This document shows, in pieces, positions 62,686 to 64,000 of a stretch of 64,000 nucleotides of DNA (position 1 is the stretch's first letter; every line of letters begins with the position of its first letter). This stretch comes from Mycteria americana (taxonomy: Eukaryota > Chordata > Aves > Ciconiiformes > Ciconiidae), in assembly GCF_035582795.1 (NCBI RefSeq), contig NC_134396.1:30857683-30921682 (forward strand). Direction: 5' to 3'. The notes under the pieces are model-generated. The model did not search any database. It was not told where the DNA came from and worked only from the letters and a program-made list of their open reading frames with translations. A program made the translations under genes and the position numbers.

Positions 62686-64000
62686 CTCTGTAGGCAAATT
62701 CAATTTCACTGGCTTGGGAAAATTCAAGCTCACTACTACCTTGAAGTAGGTCAGGGAACTTGGAACGGTTTGGGGATCAGTTGAAACAGCAGGAGCAACC
62801 CTGAATACCATAGATCCTGAAGTTGTCTGGAGTAAGTTAGTCAGGCGTGGGCAACTTAGCAGCCAAACCGTACAAAGGCAAGTGACCACTAAAGTTGCTT
62901 ATCATTAGAACCATGTTAAAACTCTCAGAGTAACTACCCAGCCTTTGCAAAAGGTGAAAAATATCCTAGAGGCTCTTACAAACAACACTGCCTCTGCTAT
63001 TGCATGTACTAAAATGCAAATTTTTGCTGTTTCACAGTAGGAGCAATAAGTACTATGGGTTAAATCTGAAAAGTTCTGCAGTTCTATTAAATTCATATTC
63101 TGAATGGTGTCCTGAATGTAAACCCCTGTTTACAAAAATTATGTTCTCCACACGTACATGCTCCGTACCGCAAGATACACTGGAACACCCTTTTTATGAA
63201 TATGTACCTGTTCCCTTAGTCTTAAGAAACCGCATTCAGGCTCCTCGAAGTCTAGCTCACTGACCAACCACGTGAGAATCTCAGTGATTCTCCTGGATCA
63301 CTGAAGAGTGCCAACAATGGGGACAAAATAAATGGATGTGCCCTCAGTGAAACATCTTTCTAGATTCCTGTCCCCGACTGGAGTTGCAGAGGCATCTTGG
63401 AATGCATGAACTGTGTTTCCTTTCAGATGAAACTAAATCATACAAAGATAATGCTACAACTGCTAACAGGCATTGAGTTCATGGGACCAAACTAGGGATA
63501 GCCCATGGTTAAAATGGTGCTGAAATGCATCAAATAACATCTGGTCCCCATAATCCGCAGTTTCACTCACTATTTAGTTGCATGTAATAGGTTCTTCTCC
63601 TGTTGGAGCATATTATTGGCTATTGTAGGCATATCATAAAGGACCTTCATTTTCAGCTGACCCTATCTTGAATCACGAAACCAAGGACAAGATAACTGCT
63701 CATAACCCTCTAAATTAAAAGTTGTAACCAAGTAGTAACTTTTTAGGGTTTTCATTATTTGAACATCCCTTAAAAATTACGGACCATAATCTTGCAATCT
63801 GCTTTGCATAGAACAAGCTATTTTACTGCAATACATACAACTTGAAGTTTTATAAGCATCCACAGTGATTTCAAGGCAATTTCTAGAGAAGCCTTGTACA
63901 CTCTTAAGATGAGTTACATATGGTTTTCTTCAGTTACTGCAATGCATGCATCCTAAAAAATAAAGTAAAAGATTGTTTTTAAGTTCTTGAGATGCAGTCT
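62686..64000. other. Intergenic, nothing recognised
   Basis: AT-rich sequence to the window end with no recognised exon or repeat. Confidence 0.5.

Noticed and set aside
1-64000. CRISPR arrays, tRNA/rRNA genes, bacterial operons
   Set aside because: None seen; the window is intron-rich vertebrate DNA.

Overview
The window is vertebrate nuclear DNA and almost certainly avian. Two lines of evidence support this: conserved spliced exons of FOCAD and HACD4 followed by a single-exon type I interferon gene with the avian-type mature start Cys-Asn-His-Leu, and a repeat load of CR1 LINEs and bird-type LTR elements. FOCAD - HACD4 - IFNB is the order at the edge of the type I interferon cluster in mammals (human 9p21). 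The equivalent avian locus is on the Z chromosome, so Z linkage is inferred, not shown.

Layout: 1.8-11.0 kb holds the last eight coding exons of FOCAD (plus strand), ending in its stop codon. 12.7-15.5 kb is an old, frame-broken CR1 that is nearly full ORF2 length. 16.7-17.8 kb is a solo LTR with a near-perfect 5-bp target duplication. 19.6-31.4 kb holds six coding exons of HACD4 on the minus strand, convergent with FOCAD. 35.5 kb has a short (CCTAA)n array. 45.4-45.9 kb is the intact minus-strand interferon gene, with a TATA box, IRF-like elements and AU-rich 3' elements. 46.85-49.8 kb is a decayed endogenous retrovirus (protease, RT, integrase pieces and a 3' LTR) in the same orientation and just upstream of the interferon. 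51.4-54.06 kb is a young, 5'-truncated CR1 with an uninterrupted 671-codon RT reading frame. 56-62 kb is GC-richer intergenic DNA with two CR1 relics and no recognisable gene.

The genes do not form a pathway together; they are syntenic neighbours. FOCAD is a focal-adhesion protein also linked to stability of the SKI RNA-decay complex. HACD4 belongs to the 3-hydroxyacyl-CoA dehydratases of very-long-chain fatty acid elongation. The interferon is a secreted antiviral cytokine. The points most worth a second look are: HACD4 carries Lys where the family's catalytic Glu is expected; a sense-oriented retroviral LTR sits about 0.9 kb upstream of the interferon; and the youngest CR1 is one frameshift away from a continuous endonuclease-RT frame. 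I found no RNA gene, CRISPR array or bacterial-type system.
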